64,000 nucleotides of DNA, from positions 1-64,000 of the forward strand of contig JAPDQB010000008.1 in the NCBI GenBank assembly GCA_034506175.1, read 5' to 3'. The number at the start of each line of letters is the position of its first letter. Positions within the stretch are counted from its first letter, which is position 1. This document shows positions 48,914 to 58,065 of the stretch, in pieces. This stretch comes from a candidate division KSB1 bacterium (GTDB lineage: Bacteria > Zhuqueibacterota > Zhuqueibacteria > Zhuqueibacterales > Zhuqueibacteraceae). Both the position numbers and the translations under genes were made by a program. Under the pieces are notes generated by a model that searched no databases, was not told where the DNA came from, and saw nothing but the letters and a program-made list of their open reading frames with translations.

Positions 48914-49615
48914 ATGGCAGAAGCTGTATTGAATTTGTCTCTGCGACAAGAAGTTGGCAAGAAAGGCGCGCGGCACATACGCCGCACCGGCGCCATTCCC
49001 GGCATTTTTTATATTCACGGCCAGGATTCGATTCCCGTCACCGTGGATGAAAAAGCCCTGCGTACGGTGATCGTGAGCAAGGCCAATCTCGTTGATCTGA
49101 AATTCGACAATGGCAGAAAAGAAAAGTGCGTCATTCGTGAAGTGCAATGGGACCCGCTCACCAGTCGGCCGCTGCACGTCGATCTCATGGGGATCAAGCT
49201 CACTGAAAAAGTCAGAGTCAAAGTGGCGGTGCGTTTGGTAGGATCGTCGGTCGGCGTCAAAGAAGGCGGCATCCTGCAAATGATGTTGCGCGAGCTTGAA
49301 ATCGAATGTTTGCCGTTGGATATTCCGGAAGATATTCCGATTGACGTTAGCAGCTTGAAAATTCAAGACACGGTTCATGTCGGCGATGTCAAGCTCGAGC
49401 GGGTCAGGATTTTGAATGATCCGGCGCAGGTGATTGCCAGTGTGTTGCCGCCGAAGGTTGAAGAAGCGCCGTCGGCAGAAGCGCCAGCCGAAGAGAAGGC
49501 CGAACCGGAAGTCATTGGCCGCAAGAAGGAAGAAGCTGAGGGCGAGGCCGCCGAAGGCAAAGGTAAAGGCGAAGGCAAGGGCAAGGAAGAAAAGAAAGAA
49601 AAAGAGAAGAAGTAA
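48914..49615 (+). CDS. rplY: 50S ribosomal protein L25 (Ctc family)
   Basis: A 233-residue long-form L25. The 5S rRNA-binding N-domain (LRQEVGKKGARHIRRTGAIP, VIREVQWDPLTSRPLHVDLM) and the C-terminal TL5 domain (VRLVGSSVGVKEGGILQMML, LEIECLPLDIPEDIPIDVSS) are present. The last 50 residues are a Lys/Glu-rich tail of the form EGKGKGEGKGKEEK, longer than usual. The gene precedes pth, the normal order. Confidence 0.93.
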   Translation: MAEAVLNLSLRQEVGKKGARHIRRTGAIPGIFYIHGQDSIPVTVDEKALRTVIVSKANLVDLKFDNGRKEKCVIREVQWDPLTSRPLHVDLMGIKLTEKVRVKVAVRLVGSSVGVKEGGILQMMLRELEIECLPLDIPEDIPIDVSSLKIQDTVHVGDVKLERVRILNDPAQVIASVLPPKVEEAPSAEAPAEEKAEPEVIGRKKEEAEGEAAEGKGKGEGKGKEEKKEKEKK

Positions 49616-49779
49616 GCCCGCGGCCGGAGACTCGTTGTTTGGAAACAAATTGAAGCGGGACGACGATTGGCCAGTGAAGTTGGCAATCAGTGTTTGTTTG
49701 CCGCCAAGAAACTCCTTCCTCATTTGCGTTTCCCCTTCGGGCACAGCCTGCGTGCATCTTCTCAATTGCCGCGTGCGGC

Positions 49780-50337
49780 ATGTCAGAAAAGCATCTTATA
49801 GTTGGCCTGGGAAATCCAGGCCCGCGTTATGCAAACACGCGCCACAACGTCGGGTTCAAGGTTGTCGAGCGGCTTGCTGAGCGGCTGCAGCTCAGCTTTC
49901 GGCCGGGCAAAGGTGATTATTTGCTCGCTTCCGGGGCGACGATTTTGCTGATGAAACCGCTCACCTTCATGAACAACAGCGGGCTTGCCGTGCGCCATGC
50001 GGCCGATGATTTCGGCCTCGAGTGTTCGCGTATTCTGATTGTTCTTGACGACCATCAATTGCCGCTGGGGAAATTACGCTTGCGCACCAGCGGCAGTGAT
50101 GGCGGGCACAACGGCTTGGCGTCGGTGATTCAGCATCTCGGGACGCAAGAAATCCCGCGTTTGCGGCTCGGCATCGGCGCCGAGTTCGCGAAAGGCGAAA
50201 TGGCTGATTATGTGTTGTCGGCCTTTTCCAAGGAAGAGCAGAAGCGGCTGCCGGAAATTTACGACCGCGCCGTTGAAGCTGCTCTCAGCTTCATTAACGA
50301 TGGCGTGCAACAAGCGATGAACAAATTTAATACCTAA
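49780..50337 (+). CDS. pth: Peptidyl-tRNA hydrolase
   Basis: A 185-residue enzyme. GLGNPGPRYANTRHNVGF contains the catalytic His, followed by MKPLTFMNNSG and DDHQLPLGKLRLRTSGSDGG plus HNGL. It releases tRNA from stalled peptidyl-tRNA. ATG 49780 matches the family start (HLIVGLGNPG); the open frame before it, from 49690, is not part of the protein. The rpsF gene follows after 22 bases. Confidence 0.95.
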   Translation: MSEKHLIVGLGNPGPRYANTRHNVGFKVVERLAERLQLSFRPGKGDYLLASGATILLMKPLTFMNNSGLAVRHAADDFGLECSRILIVLDDHQLPLGKLRLRTSGSDGGHNGLASVIQHLGTQEIPRLRLGIGAEFAKGEMADYVLSAFSKEEQKRLPEIYDRAVEAALSFINDGVQQAMNKFNT

Positions 50338-50359
50338 ACTTTAAGGAGGTGAAAATCTT

Positions 50360-50755
50360 TTGAAGCTCTACGAAACCACGGTTGTGATTGATTCCACCTT
50401 GAAAGCTGATGAAGTTCGCAGTCAAAACGACAAGATTGTCAATTTCATTTCCAATCATGGCGGTAACGTCGTCAAAGTGGACGATTGGGGCAAACGCCGA
50501 CTCGCTTATGAAATCAAGAAGAAGCAATACGGCTTTTATCTGCAGGTGCGTTTCAGCGGCCCGGAAGCATTACCGCAGCTTTTAGAGCGGGAGTATCGCC
50601 TCAATGAATCCATCCTGCGTTATTTGACGGTCAAGGTCGATCCGCTCGTTTTAAAAGAAGAACAGAGGGCCCAAAAAGCCGCAGTGGATGAAAGCGAGGT
50701 CGAAGCCTGGGATGAAATTCCTGTCGATGTCGAGGATGAAGAACCGGTTTCTTGA
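50360..50755 (+). CDS. rpsF: 30S ribosomal protein S6
   Basis: A 131-residue S6 with KLYETTVVIDSTLKADEVRS, WGKRRLAYEIKKKQYGFYLQ and EYRLNESILRYLTVKVD, then an acidic tail. The start is TTG at 50360, supported by a very strong ribosome site (aaggaggtg, 50343-50351) eight bases upstream. It forms the classical unit with ssb, rpsR and rplI. Confidence 0.95.
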   Translation: MKLYETTVVIDSTLKADEVRSQNDKIVNFISNHGGNVVKVDDWGKRRLAYEIKKKQYGFYLQVRFSGPEALPQLLEREYRLNESILRYLTVKVDPLVLKEEQRAQKAAVDESEVEAWDEIPVDVEDEEPVS

Positions 50756-50932
50756 CAAGTCGGCGGGCGCGGCGTCCGTACCCGCAGAAATATTTTATTG
50801 TTTTCTTATTGCATGTTTCTTTGACCGCGTCGCGATAATTCACACGGCTCGTAAATCGGCTACACACTGCTTTACGGCTCGAGCTTGAAAAAATGGTGTA
50901 TGAGAATGATCGGGACGAGGGAGGAAAAGGCT

Positions 50933-51433
50933 ATGGCAGACTTGAAAATGCCGGATGTCAACTCGGTGATGATTGCCGGGAATCTCACCACCGCACCGTC
51001 ATTTCGCAAAACCACAAACGGCACGCCGGTGGCGAATTTTTACATCGCTTCAAACCGTCGTTTTAAAGACAATGTGGGCCAATGGCGGGAGAATGTCTGC
51101 TACGTCGGCGTGGTGGCGTGGTACAAGCTGGCCGAAAGCTGCGCTGAGAATTTGCAGAAAGGCAGCGCGGTTTTGGTTGATGGCGAGCTGCAAAGCCGCA
51201 TCTGGAAAAACGAAGACGGCACCACCAAAAACGTCGTCGAGATCAAAGCCCATCGGATCCAGTTTTTAAACAAGCGCCACCCCTCGGGCGGGCCGATGGC
51301 AGACGCCGATGAATTGGACAGCATGGCAATTGATGAGCATCATGAGCCGCCGGCGCTGGAAGAACCGCCCGAGCCCGGCAAAAGCAGCCCGGCCAACGAA
51401 TTTAATTTCGGCTATGAGAATTTAAAACTTTAA
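50933..51433 (+). CDS. ssb: Single-stranded DNA-binding protein
   Basis: A 166-residue SSB with OB fold (NSVMIAGNLTTAPSFRKTTN, GTPVANFYIASNRRF, VLVDGELQSRIWKNEDG) and a linker. The C-terminus ends NFGYENLKL instead of the usual DDDIPF acidic tip; part of the usual partner-binding end appears altered. ATG 50933 has gaggaaaagg upstream. The place between rpsF and rpsR is standard. Confidence 0.9.
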   Translation: MADLKMPDVNSVMIAGNLTTAPSFRKTTNGTPVANFYIASNRRFKDNVGQWRENVCYVGVVAWYKLAESCAENLQKGSAVLVDGELQSRIWKNEDGTTKNVVEIKAHRIQFLNKRHPSGGPMADADELDSMAIDEHHEPPALEEPPEPGKSSPANEFNFGYENLKL

Positions 51434-51532
51434 TCAACACGGTTGTCTTTCACATTGCTCCGCCGCTAAAAAATCCCCGGACGCGGGGCACTCCGAAACC
51501 GTTGCATCGAATCTCAAATTTGGAGTTCCGTA

Positions 51533-51754
51533 ATGTTGAAGAAACGTCGCATTTGCCGTTTTTGTGAAGAAAAGGATGTATACGTCGACTATAAGGACGA
51601 TAAACGCCTGATACGTTTCATGACCGAGCAGGGCAAAATCATTCCGCGCCGCACCTCCGGAACCTGCGCCCGGCATCAACGTATGTTGACGACGGCGATC
51701 AAGCGCGCGCGCCAACTGGCGTTGCTTCCTTATGTCGCCGACACGGCCAAATAA
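51533..51754 (+). CDS. rpsR: 30S ribosomal protein S18
   Basis: A 73-residue S18. It has [20 protein letters not shown] with C-x-x-C and a later TCARHQRML, a zinc-type form, and the core [20 protein letters not shown]. Pairs with S6 in the platform of the small subunit. Confidence 0.95.
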   Translation: MLKKRRICRFCEEKDVYVDYKDDKRLIRFMTEQGKIIPRRTSGTCARHQRMLTTAIKRARQLALLPYVADTAK

Positions 51755-51805
51755 AACAATTAAAACTTTGCCAACGCCATAACTTTTCTAACAGGAATTT
51801 TTGAC

Positions 51806-52249
51806 ATGAAAGTCATTCTCCGGCAGAATTTTGAAACCCTCGGCGACGCCGGCAAAATTGTAACCGTCAAAGACGGCTATGCAAGAAACTTTTTGATTCC
51901 GCGCGGCATTGCCTATGAAGCTTCCGACCGTGCCCAGCGTCTTTTCGAGCAAGACCGGCTTCGTCTCGAAGCGAAAAAGAATCGGGAGAAAAAACAAGCC
52001 GAAGACTTGAAGACCAAGCTCGACGGTGTCTCGGTCACGGCGACAGTGCCGGTCGGTGAAGAAGACCGTGTCTTTGGTTCCGTCACCACCCAGGACATCG
52101 CTGATCTTTTGGCGGCCAAGGGCTTTGAGATTGATAAACGCAAGATCTTGCTCACCGAGCCGATCAAAGCCCTCGGCTTTTATGAAGTGCCGGTCAAGCT
52201 GCACGGCGAAGTACAGGCCGCGATCAAAGTTTGGGTGGTGAAGCAATAA
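51806..52249 (+). CDS. rplI: 50S ribosomal protein L9
   Basis: A 147-residue L9: the N-terminal rRNA-binding domain VILRQNFETLGDAGKIVTVK, DGYARNFLIPRGIAYEASDR, a long helix and the C-terminal domain VFGSVTTQDIADLL, GFEIDKRKILLTEPIKALG. Last gene of the rpsF-ssb-rpsR-rplI unit. A strong terminator follows 40 bases downstream. Confidence 0.95.
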   Translation: MKVILRQNFETLGDAGKIVTVKDGYARNFLIPRGIAYEASDRAQRLFEQDRLRLEAKKNREKKQAEDLKTKLDGVSVTATVPVGEEDRVFGSVTTQDIADLLAAKGFEIDKRKILLTEPIKALGFYEVPVKLHGEVQAAIKVWVVKQ

Positions 52250-52290
52250 TTTTTGCTTCCTCCTAGCTTTGTGAGCAAAGTCGCCCACAA

Positions 52291-52343
52291 AATGGAAATC
52301 CCACAGAAATTTTATTCAAATTCATTTCTGTGGGATTTTCATT
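52291..52343. terminator. Bidirectional terminator after rplI
   Basis: A 20-bp stem (52291-52310 with 52324-52343, one G-T pair) over a 13-base loop. It lies between the convergent rplI and peptidase genes and can serve both strands. Confidence 0.75.
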
Positions 52344-52370
52344 TCAGGGAGCAAGAAATTTTCCCGCGTT

Positions 52371-53330
52371 TTAGGCGAATAGAATCTTTCCCTCCTCGAT
52401 AATTTTTTTCCCATCAATCGTCACGCTCGGCGCTTTTAAAATGCCGCGGGCAAAAATTTCCGGAATCTTGCTGCCGCCTGTGATCCGCCCAAAGCCGAGA
52501 TGCGCCGTGCCGAGAACTTTTTCATCTTCAAACCCCGAATGACCCAAACGCGCTTTATCATTCAGTCCGAACCCGATTTCGACGACCATGCGGGCATTGG
52601 CGCCGGCAAGCCGCAGCCGTCGCCGAAGATCGTTGGCGGCTTTGCCGCCCTTAATGTAGGTAATGCGGCCGTCCACGACTTTGAGATTGATCGGCGATGC
52701 CATGCTTGACCGGCTGCCAGCCAAATCATCCACCACCACTTCCCCTTCCATCGAATTGACCACGGGCGTGATATAAGCCCGGCCCAACGGCAGCGAAGCG
52801 AAATAGGTTTCCGGCAACAGCGGAATCATTTCCGCGTTGCCGCGATTTTGCGCAATCGAGGTTTTCAGCGTGGTGCCGTTATTGGCGGCAAGCTGCAGCG
52901 AGCGGCCGATGGTGAGAATATCAGCGAGCTTGCGACAGCGATCACGCAATTGACGGGGATCGGTTTCCAGGCTTGGCACAACCGCCTCGTCATCAATCTG
53001 TGTAAAGACGATGACTTTGGTGCGATTTTGCTGGCGCAGCCAGTTCAAGCTCGCTTCATCAAGTTTTGACAAAATGACGACGGCGAGATCGGCGGCCTGA
53101 AGAGAATTTTTTGAAAAAGCGGAAAGCCGCGGCTCGCCGTTGGGTCGTTCGGCGAGCGCCAGCGAGTTCAGCTCGAGGTGAGCCTTGGCGGCGACACTGT
53201 GAAACGCCAGGGTCGCATGAGTTTGCTTCACGTCGGAAACCAGCAACACCGATTGTTTGGGCTGTAGCTCCAAACAATCGAGCAAAACCAGTTTCGCCAG
53301 TTTTTCAATTTTGTTCAAGGAAAAACTCAA
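52371..53330 (-). CDS. M29-like aminopeptidase-family paralogue lacking the HxD ligand pair
   Basis: A 319-residue protein clearly related to the gene just upstream (53336-54439). Shared parts include NSMEGEVVVDDLAGSRSS vs the partner's VEGTAKGIIVFDGAMAG, and the end VEIGFGLNDKARLGHSGFED plus EKVLGTAHLGFG. In M29 peptidases an H-x-D pair follows this point; the partner has HLDG while this protein has KIPEIF, so one metal site is lost. It may be inactive or have changed use, or belong to the NicX-like branch. The start is TTG at 53330 or a later TTG; no ATG fits. Five bases separate it from the partner's stop. Confidence 0.7.
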   Translation of the reverse strand: MSFSLNKIEKLAKLVLLDCLELQPKQSVLLVSDVKQTHATLAFHSVAAKAHLELNSLALAERPNGEPRLSAFSKNSLQAADLAVVILSKLDEASLNWLRQQNRTKVIVFTQIDDEAVVPSLETDPRQLRDRCRKLADILTIGRSLQLAANNGTTLKTSIAQNRGNAEMIPLLPETYFASLPLGRAYITPVVNSMEGEVVVDDLAGSRSSMASPINLKVVDGRITYIKGGKAANDLRRRLRLAGANARMVVEIGFGLNDKARLGHSGFEDEKVLGTAHLGFGRITGGSKIPEIFARGILKAPSVTIDGKKIIEEGKILFA

Positions 53331-53335
53331 TCAAC

Positions 53336-54439
53336 TTAAACGACCAAGAGCGTGCCGGCGTCCATAATCATCCGGCCATCAACATATACGGTCGGCTGCA
53401 TGATCAGCCCGTCGAGATGGCTCGGCACCGAAACGGTGCCGCCCATCGACATGTTGTCGCCGAGCGCGATGTGAACCGTCCCCATTACCTTTTCGTCTTC
53501 CAAAATGATTCCGGTGATCCGCGCGCGGTCATTCGTGCCGATTCCCAACTCGGCAATATTGCGGGCGGCCTCGCCGAGCGGGTTGATCAAAGCGTTCAAT
53601 TGCTCCGCCTCTTCGCCGCCGGTAATTTCCACGGCCAAACCGTCGCGCACCACCAGGCGGATCGGCTCCTTCACTTTGCCGACGCCGGCCATCGCGCCGT
53701 CGAAGACGATGATGCCCTTTGCCGTTCCTTCGACAGGCGCAAAAAATGTTTCTCCCGCCGGCAGATTGCCGTATTCGCCGGCGTTGTGATAAAGCCCGGT
53801 ATCGGGTTTGGCGTGGCGATCGCCGCGAACCAGCCAAATGTCGGTTCCGGCGGGACTGGTCACATGAACTTCGCTGCCGCTCTCCAAGGCCTGCGAAAGG
53901 CGCTGGCTGCGTTCGGCGATGGCTTGATAATCCGCGCGCAAACAGCGAATCATCATATCCTCCGTCACGCCGGGCAAGGTGGCGATTCGCGCGCCGTGCG
54001 CGCAAGCCTCTCGCCGCGCCGCGGTATGGGTCAATGATTTGCTGGTCGGGCAAACCACCACGCTGCTGGCGGCCATCAGCGCTGCAATCGGCGCCGGCGG
54101 CTCCTCGCCGTTGCGCGAGCGCGGAATGATCTCCGCCAGCATCGCCTCAGCGCCGAGCGATTTTGCCACGCGCCAAATCGCCGCGCCGATCTCGCGCTTG
54201 GGTTCGTCTGTGATCACCAAAACCGTTTCACCGGCTTTGACCGCCAGACACGTTTCCAGCGCTGTGTGCGCCGCGGCTTCGAGCTGGTGCGTCATTCCCG
54301 CGGCTTTTTTCGCCGTGACCACGGCCGGGGCGGAAATTTTTTTGGTCTTCAAAGCCGCGCTTTTCCCGCGAGCTTTCGCCGCAACTCGAGGCCGCGATTT
54401 TTTCACCGCAGCTTTCTTTGTCTTTTTTATCGTGGCCAT
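53336..54439 (-). CDS. M29-like metallo-aminopeptidase (leucyl aminopeptidase-type / NicX-type fold)
   Basis: A 367-residue protein. The first 48 residues are a Lys/Ala-rich tail (KKTKKAAVKKSRPRVAAKAR) of possible nucleic-acid-binding character, absent from ordinary members. The remaining 320 residues follow the M29 / 2,5-dihydroxypyridine-dioxygenase-like family: NAGEYGNLPAGETFFAPVEG, the E in AELGIGTND, EDEKVMGTVHIALGDN and the H-x-D pair in PSHLDGLIMQP. These supply two metal sites in the peptidases. ATG 54439 is supported by the ATG; an internal ATG (M50) would drop the tail. Expected to be cytoplasmic. Confidence 0.8.
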   Translation of the reverse strand: MATIKKTKKAAVKKSRPRVAAKARGKSAALKTKKISAPAVVTAKKAAGMTHQLEAAAHTALETCLAVKAGETVLVITDEPKREIGAAIWRVAKSLGAEAMLAEIIPRSRNGEEPPAPIAALMAASSVVVCPTSKSLTHTAARREACAHGARIATLPGVTEDMMIRCLRADYQAIAERSQRLSQALESGSEVHVTSPAGTDIWLVRGDRHAKPDTGLYHNAGEYGNLPAGETFFAPVEGTAKGIIVFDGAMAGVGKVKEPIRLVVRDGLAVEITGGEEAEQLNALINPLGEAARNIAELGIGTNDRARITGIILEDEKVMGTVHIALGDNMSMGGTVSVPSHLDGLIMQPTVYVDGRMIMDAGTLLVV

Positions 54440-54460
54440 AAATCCTCATCAATAAAAAAG

Positions 54461-54685
54461 TCACGATAGAATATCCAAATCGGGCCAGTGGATACCATAA
54501 CCCGCGCCACTAATTTTAAAATTAGCGCGCTCCATCGGTGTTCCATAAGCCAGACGAGGGTACCACCCAATGGGAGCCATAATTGTGCGGCCATCTTCGA
54601 GGTCAACTGCTAGGGTGTCATCAGCAACTGCCACTCGGGTAATTCTAAGGCCTGTAGCTAGAGTCGCAGAAAGCATCCCATTCAT
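54461..54685 (-). CDS. DUF2442 domain-containing protein
   Basis: A 74-residue protein with the DUF2442 pattern: RITRVAVADDTLAVDLEDGR, IGWYPRLAYGTPMERANFKI and SGAGYGIHWPDLDI. DUF2442 proteins are often paired with DUF4160 proteins in units that resemble toxin-antitoxin modules; no DUF4160 partner is present here (the M20 gene stops 54 bases upstream). ATG 54685 or the ATG three codons later is the likely start. No function is established. Confidence 0.82.
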   Translation of the reverse strand: MNGMLSATLATGLRITRVAVADDTLAVDLEDGRTIMAPIGWYPRLAYGTPMERANFKISGAGYGIHWPDLDILS

Positions 54686-54738
54686 TTCTCTATGTCTCCA
54701 GATTGTCTGGAATAATCCTCTCAATCTTACGTAACTCG

Positions 54739-55986
54739 TTACGGGTAAAACCGCTGTGAAAAAATATGCGCAAAAATTTTGGCATCGTCAAGTATATTTT
54801 CAATCAAACAATATTCGTCCGGACTGTGAGCGGTTTCGGCCATCGTCGCCCAAACAGCGGCCGGAAAGCCGGCGCGGCGAAAATAAGCCGCGACTGTTCC
54901 GCCGCCGATGCCCATCGGCTTCGGGCGTTTCTTGCGCAATTCTTTCATTGCGCGTGTAATCGCCTGCACCACCGGCGCCTCCGGCGAAGTTGGCGGCGCC
55001 GCCTGATCGTGCTGGGCATACGAAATTTCTATTTTGACTTTGAATTTTTTTTCCGTCTCTTTCGCCAGCGCCTTCACCACTTTGATCACCTCGCTAATTT
55101 TGTATTCAGGCAGAACGCGGCAATCAAAATACATCACATCCTCGCCTGGAATCGTGTTGACGTTCGGCACGTTGGCTTCGCGTTTCGTCGGCTCGAAAGT
55201 CGAGATCGGCGGGCTGAACATTGGATTGCGTTTTTTGAACTTTTTGTACAAAGTATCGAGCCGGACCGCCAGATAACTTGCGGCCTTGTGCGCGTTCAAT
55301 CCTTGCTCCGGTACCGAGCCGTGCGTCTGCTTGCCGCGGGTGTGAAAACGCAGCCACAAAATACTTTTTTCCGCCACTTCGATCATCGTGCCCTTCGCAT
55401 CGCCGGCGTCTGGAATGAGAATGAGATCGTTGCGGCTGAAAAGATGGCGATGTTCTTTAATCAAGTATTGAATGCCATATTGGCTGCCGGTTTCTTCGTC
55501 GGAGACAAAAACCAAACCCACCGGGTTGTGCAGCGTCATCTTGAGATCGCGATAAGCTTTGACCGCAAACACCGACGAGGTCAAGCCCTGTTGATTGTCT
55601 TCCACGCCGCGGCCGATGAGTTTGTTGCCGGCGACGCGCACCGTCCACGGATCGCCCGTCCATTTCGAGAGATCGCCGGGCGGCACGACGTCGAGATGTG
55701 TCATGATCCAAACCGTGCGTTCATTGGAAATTCCGTTAAACTTCGCGACGAGATTGGGCCGGTAGCCATACGAAACGCGCGTGTCTGGCGCCCGATACTC
55801 CTGCAAATCATCGGGCTGCAAATGCCGGCTCACCCATTCTTTTACAAATGCCGCTTTGTCCCGTTCGCCATCGCCGCCGTTCTCCGGCCCCAGCGCTGGG
55901 ATTTTGGTTAAATTCGTCTCAAACTCAATGACATCTTGACGATAACTGTCGATTTGAGCGATAAGCTTGTTTGAGTCGTTTTCCAT
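54739..55986 (-). CDS. M20 family metallopeptidase (ArgE/DapE-like)
   Basis: A 415-residue enzyme. Metal-binding motifs: THLDVVPPGDLS, GRGVEDNQQGLTS and FVSDEETGSQYG; a dimerisation domain spans about 200-310. It should cleave an N-acyl amino acid or a dipeptide with two zinc ions; it lacks close features of ArgE or DapE proper, so substrate stays open. ATG 55986 is preceded by ggaga. The downstream gene (DUF2442) is in the same direction after 53 bases, and the upstream neighbour is a GWxTD protein. Confidence 0.88.
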   Translation of the reverse strand: MENDSNKLIAQIDSYRQDVIEFETNLTKIPALGPENGGDGERDKAAFVKEWVSRHLQPDDLQEYRAPDTRVSYGYRPNLVAKFNGISNERTVWIMTHLDVVPPGDLSKWTGDPWTVRVAGNKLIGRGVEDNQQGLTSSVFAVKAYRDLKMTLHNPVGLVFVSDEETGSQYGIQYLIKEHRHLFSRNDLILIPDAGDAKGTMIEVAEKSILWLRFHTRGKQTHGSVPEQGLNAHKAASYLAVRLDTLYKKFKKRNPMFSPPISTFEPTKREANVPNVNTIPGEDVMYFDCRVLPEYKISEVIKVVKALAKETEKKFKVKIEISYAQHDQAAPPTSPEAPVVQAITRAMKELRKKRPKPMGIGGGTVAAYFRRAGFPAAVWATMAETAHSPDEYCLIENILDDAKIFAHIFSQRFYP

Positions 55987-56057
55987 CGAATGTCGTCTCC
56001 AGTATGAATTCACTACTTGCCTGGTCTTTAGGTTTACTCGTTTCGTCAGGTTGAGTT

Positions 56058-58004
56058 TTATGGCCTGATCTGAAACATCGCCGTTCTTTGCTTGTTTTGC
56101 AAGGAAATTTTATCTGTTACCTCCGCTGTCAGCTCGTAAGCACCGGATTGCAGCCGCGAAACATCAATGTCGAAACCTTCTCGAGCTCGCCTGTGGGGAT
56201 GATCGAAGTTAAACAACAACGACACCATTTCTTTTCGATTCAGCTTGTTACCTTTTTGCTCCAGCCGGGTGATGCGAAAACCAATGGAAAATTCCGCCAA
56301 GCCATCCGGTTTCAGGGTGAGGTGATAGATTTCCAGGTAACATTTCAACGCATCGCCGCGCCAAATTTGATCGGTGGGAATTAAATGGAAGGGAAAGCGC
56401 GCACTATCGACGCCGGCTGGCATGGCCACGCCGATAACCAAATCGCTCAATTCCAAACTCGCGGGGTTTCTCGAAAGCGGCGGCTTTGACTCAATCGCGG
56501 CCTTGCCGACGGCGATTGGCGCCCGATAAATCAATGTATCAGGTTTGGTGTTATCCGGCAACGGAAACGCTTCCGCGGCGAGCGTATAATGTGTCTGGCT
56601 GGCATTTTGCTCGATGATGAAAAGCGAAACGTTGTCATAGCTCACCGGCGGCGTATCGGCATCACGACGGATTTCGCGCCAGTTTTTGTCGCGCGCAATC
56701 AAAGTATGCGTCAGTTGATAAATTGGCGCTTTCCGTGTTCCACCATTTACTGACGCTGAATTTTCCACAAAAGAAAAAACCGTAACGGCAAGCTTGGGTT
56801 GATCTTGTTCATCCAGGAAGCGGGTTTGGTAATGCCTCAAATTGATCGGATTGAGGCTTTCTTCATAAAGTGATCGATCCAGCGGCGCTTGTTTTTGCGC
56901 AAGATTATCCGCATCGCGGCTTTCGTAATTGGCGGTGATGCCTCGCAAGAGATTGTGATTGGGGCTGAGCCGTTGCGCAAAGGGATCTGAAGCTTTCGCT
57001 TGCACCCAGGCGGCTTCAAGTTCACGATATCTTCGGTCAAAGAACGGATCGAAAGTCCGCAGCTCGGCATAAAACATGATTTGCAGGACGGCGCCCGGCA
57101 AAAAGCCTGCGGTATAGCGCGCGCTTCTTCTGCTAAACGCGCGCGGCGGAATAAAATCTTCAACGCCCGATCGCAAGCCGTAGGAGCCGGTGCCATCTTT
57201 ATTGCCGAAAAGATAGATGATCGGCTCGTCACCCGGCAACGAAGAATAACGCCAGACTTCATACTCGGGCAGGGTGTTAAAGGTGTCGATCTGCCTTTCG
57301 ATCTCAAAATTACTCGGCACCCAATTGCGGCTTTCATTTTTGTTTGCGCCCAAAAAACCCTTTTGGCTTTTATCGGGTTTGCCGAATTTAACATAAATCA
57401 ACCCGCGATCATCTGTTTTATAAGCGGTGTTGGAGGCTTTAGTAAAATGCTCGCGCGCGTGAGCGACGCGCTCCCAATGTTCGAGCAGCCTTTCGTTGAT
57501 TTCGGTGGTGGGGGCGGGATCTTTTTCAATCCAAAATCCGCGCATTTTGGCGCCGAGTGAGGTATCGTTTTGGCTCAACGACAAATTCCAATCCGCATAT
57601 TGTTTTTCATTTAACAATGGCGCGAGACGCTCGATTTCCTCCCGGAGCTCATTTTTATAGCTCAATAAATTTTTTTCCAAAAGACTCTGCAAATACATTT
57701 CAGACGCCGCGGCGTAATATGCCGAGGCATTATGCCGAGTGGCTAATTCGATGAAGGCAATAGCGACTCTGAAATCAGTTTGGCCTTGCGGGCCTGTCAT
57801 TTGGTGCGCGGCCAGCCAGGCATCGAGTGCGCCTTTCCAGTCACCGGCGTTTTTCAGGTCGAGGCCTTTTTGATAATCGCCTCTCCTCGTTTCTTGCGCC
57901 CGCAGGATGTGGAGCGGAACAACCGTCGCAAGCCATGCGGCGCCGAATGCCCCAATGGCAACGGCGCGCAACCGGCGGCGGAAATTTCGGGGAGGGATTT
58001 TCAT
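56058..58004 (-). CDS. GWxTD-type exported protein (diverged)
   Basis: A 648-residue protein. An N-terminal signal or anchor helix (AVAIGAFGAAWLATVVPLHI) is followed by a TPR-like helical part (YQKGLDLKNAGDWKGALDAW), and the GWxTD-type module in the middle: HFTKASNTAYKTDDRGLIYV, KFGKPDKSQ and LPEYEVWRYSSLPGDEPIIY. The signature GWxTD is degenerate (AYKTD). The last 250 residues are beta-rich and resemble the surface domain of the protein at 26069. ATG 58004 is chosen; the frame goes back to a TTG at 58058. It lies in the same direction as the Nramp-like gene, 61 bases upstream. Confidence 0.78.
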   Translation of the reverse strand: MKIPPRNFRRRLRAVAIGAFGAAWLATVVPLHILRAQETRRGDYQKGLDLKNAGDWKGALDAWLAAHQMTGPQGQTDFRVAIAFIELATRHNASAYYAAASEMYLQSLLEKNLLSYKNELREEIERLAPLLNEKQYADWNLSLSQNDTSLGAKMRGFWIEKDPAPTTEINERLLEHWERVAHAREHFTKASNTAYKTDDRGLIYVKFGKPDKSQKGFLGANKNESRNWVPSNFEIERQIDTFNTLPEYEVWRYSSLPGDEPIIYLFGNKDGTGSYGLRSGVEDFIPPRAFSRRSARYTAGFLPGAVLQIMFYAELRTFDPFFDRRYRELEAAWVQAKASDPFAQRLSPNHNLLRGITANYESRDADNLAQKQAPLDRSLYEESLNPINLRHYQTRFLDEQDQPKLAVTVFSFVENSASVNGGTRKAPIYQLTHTLIARDKNWREIRRDADTPPVSYDNVSLFIIEQNASQTHYTLAAEAFPLPDNTKPDTLIYRAPIAVGKAAIESKPPLSRNPASLELSDLVIGVAMPAGVDSARFPFHLIPTDQIWRGDALKCYLEIYHLTLKPDGLAEFSIGFRITRLEQKGNKLNRKEMVSLLFNFDHPHRRAREGFDIDVSRLQSGAYELTAEVTDKISLQNKQRTAMFQIRP

Positions 58005-58065
58005 GTTACGGCAATGTCGCTTTTGAAGGAAATTGCAACAAACACTCTTCAAAGGCAAGCGTTTT

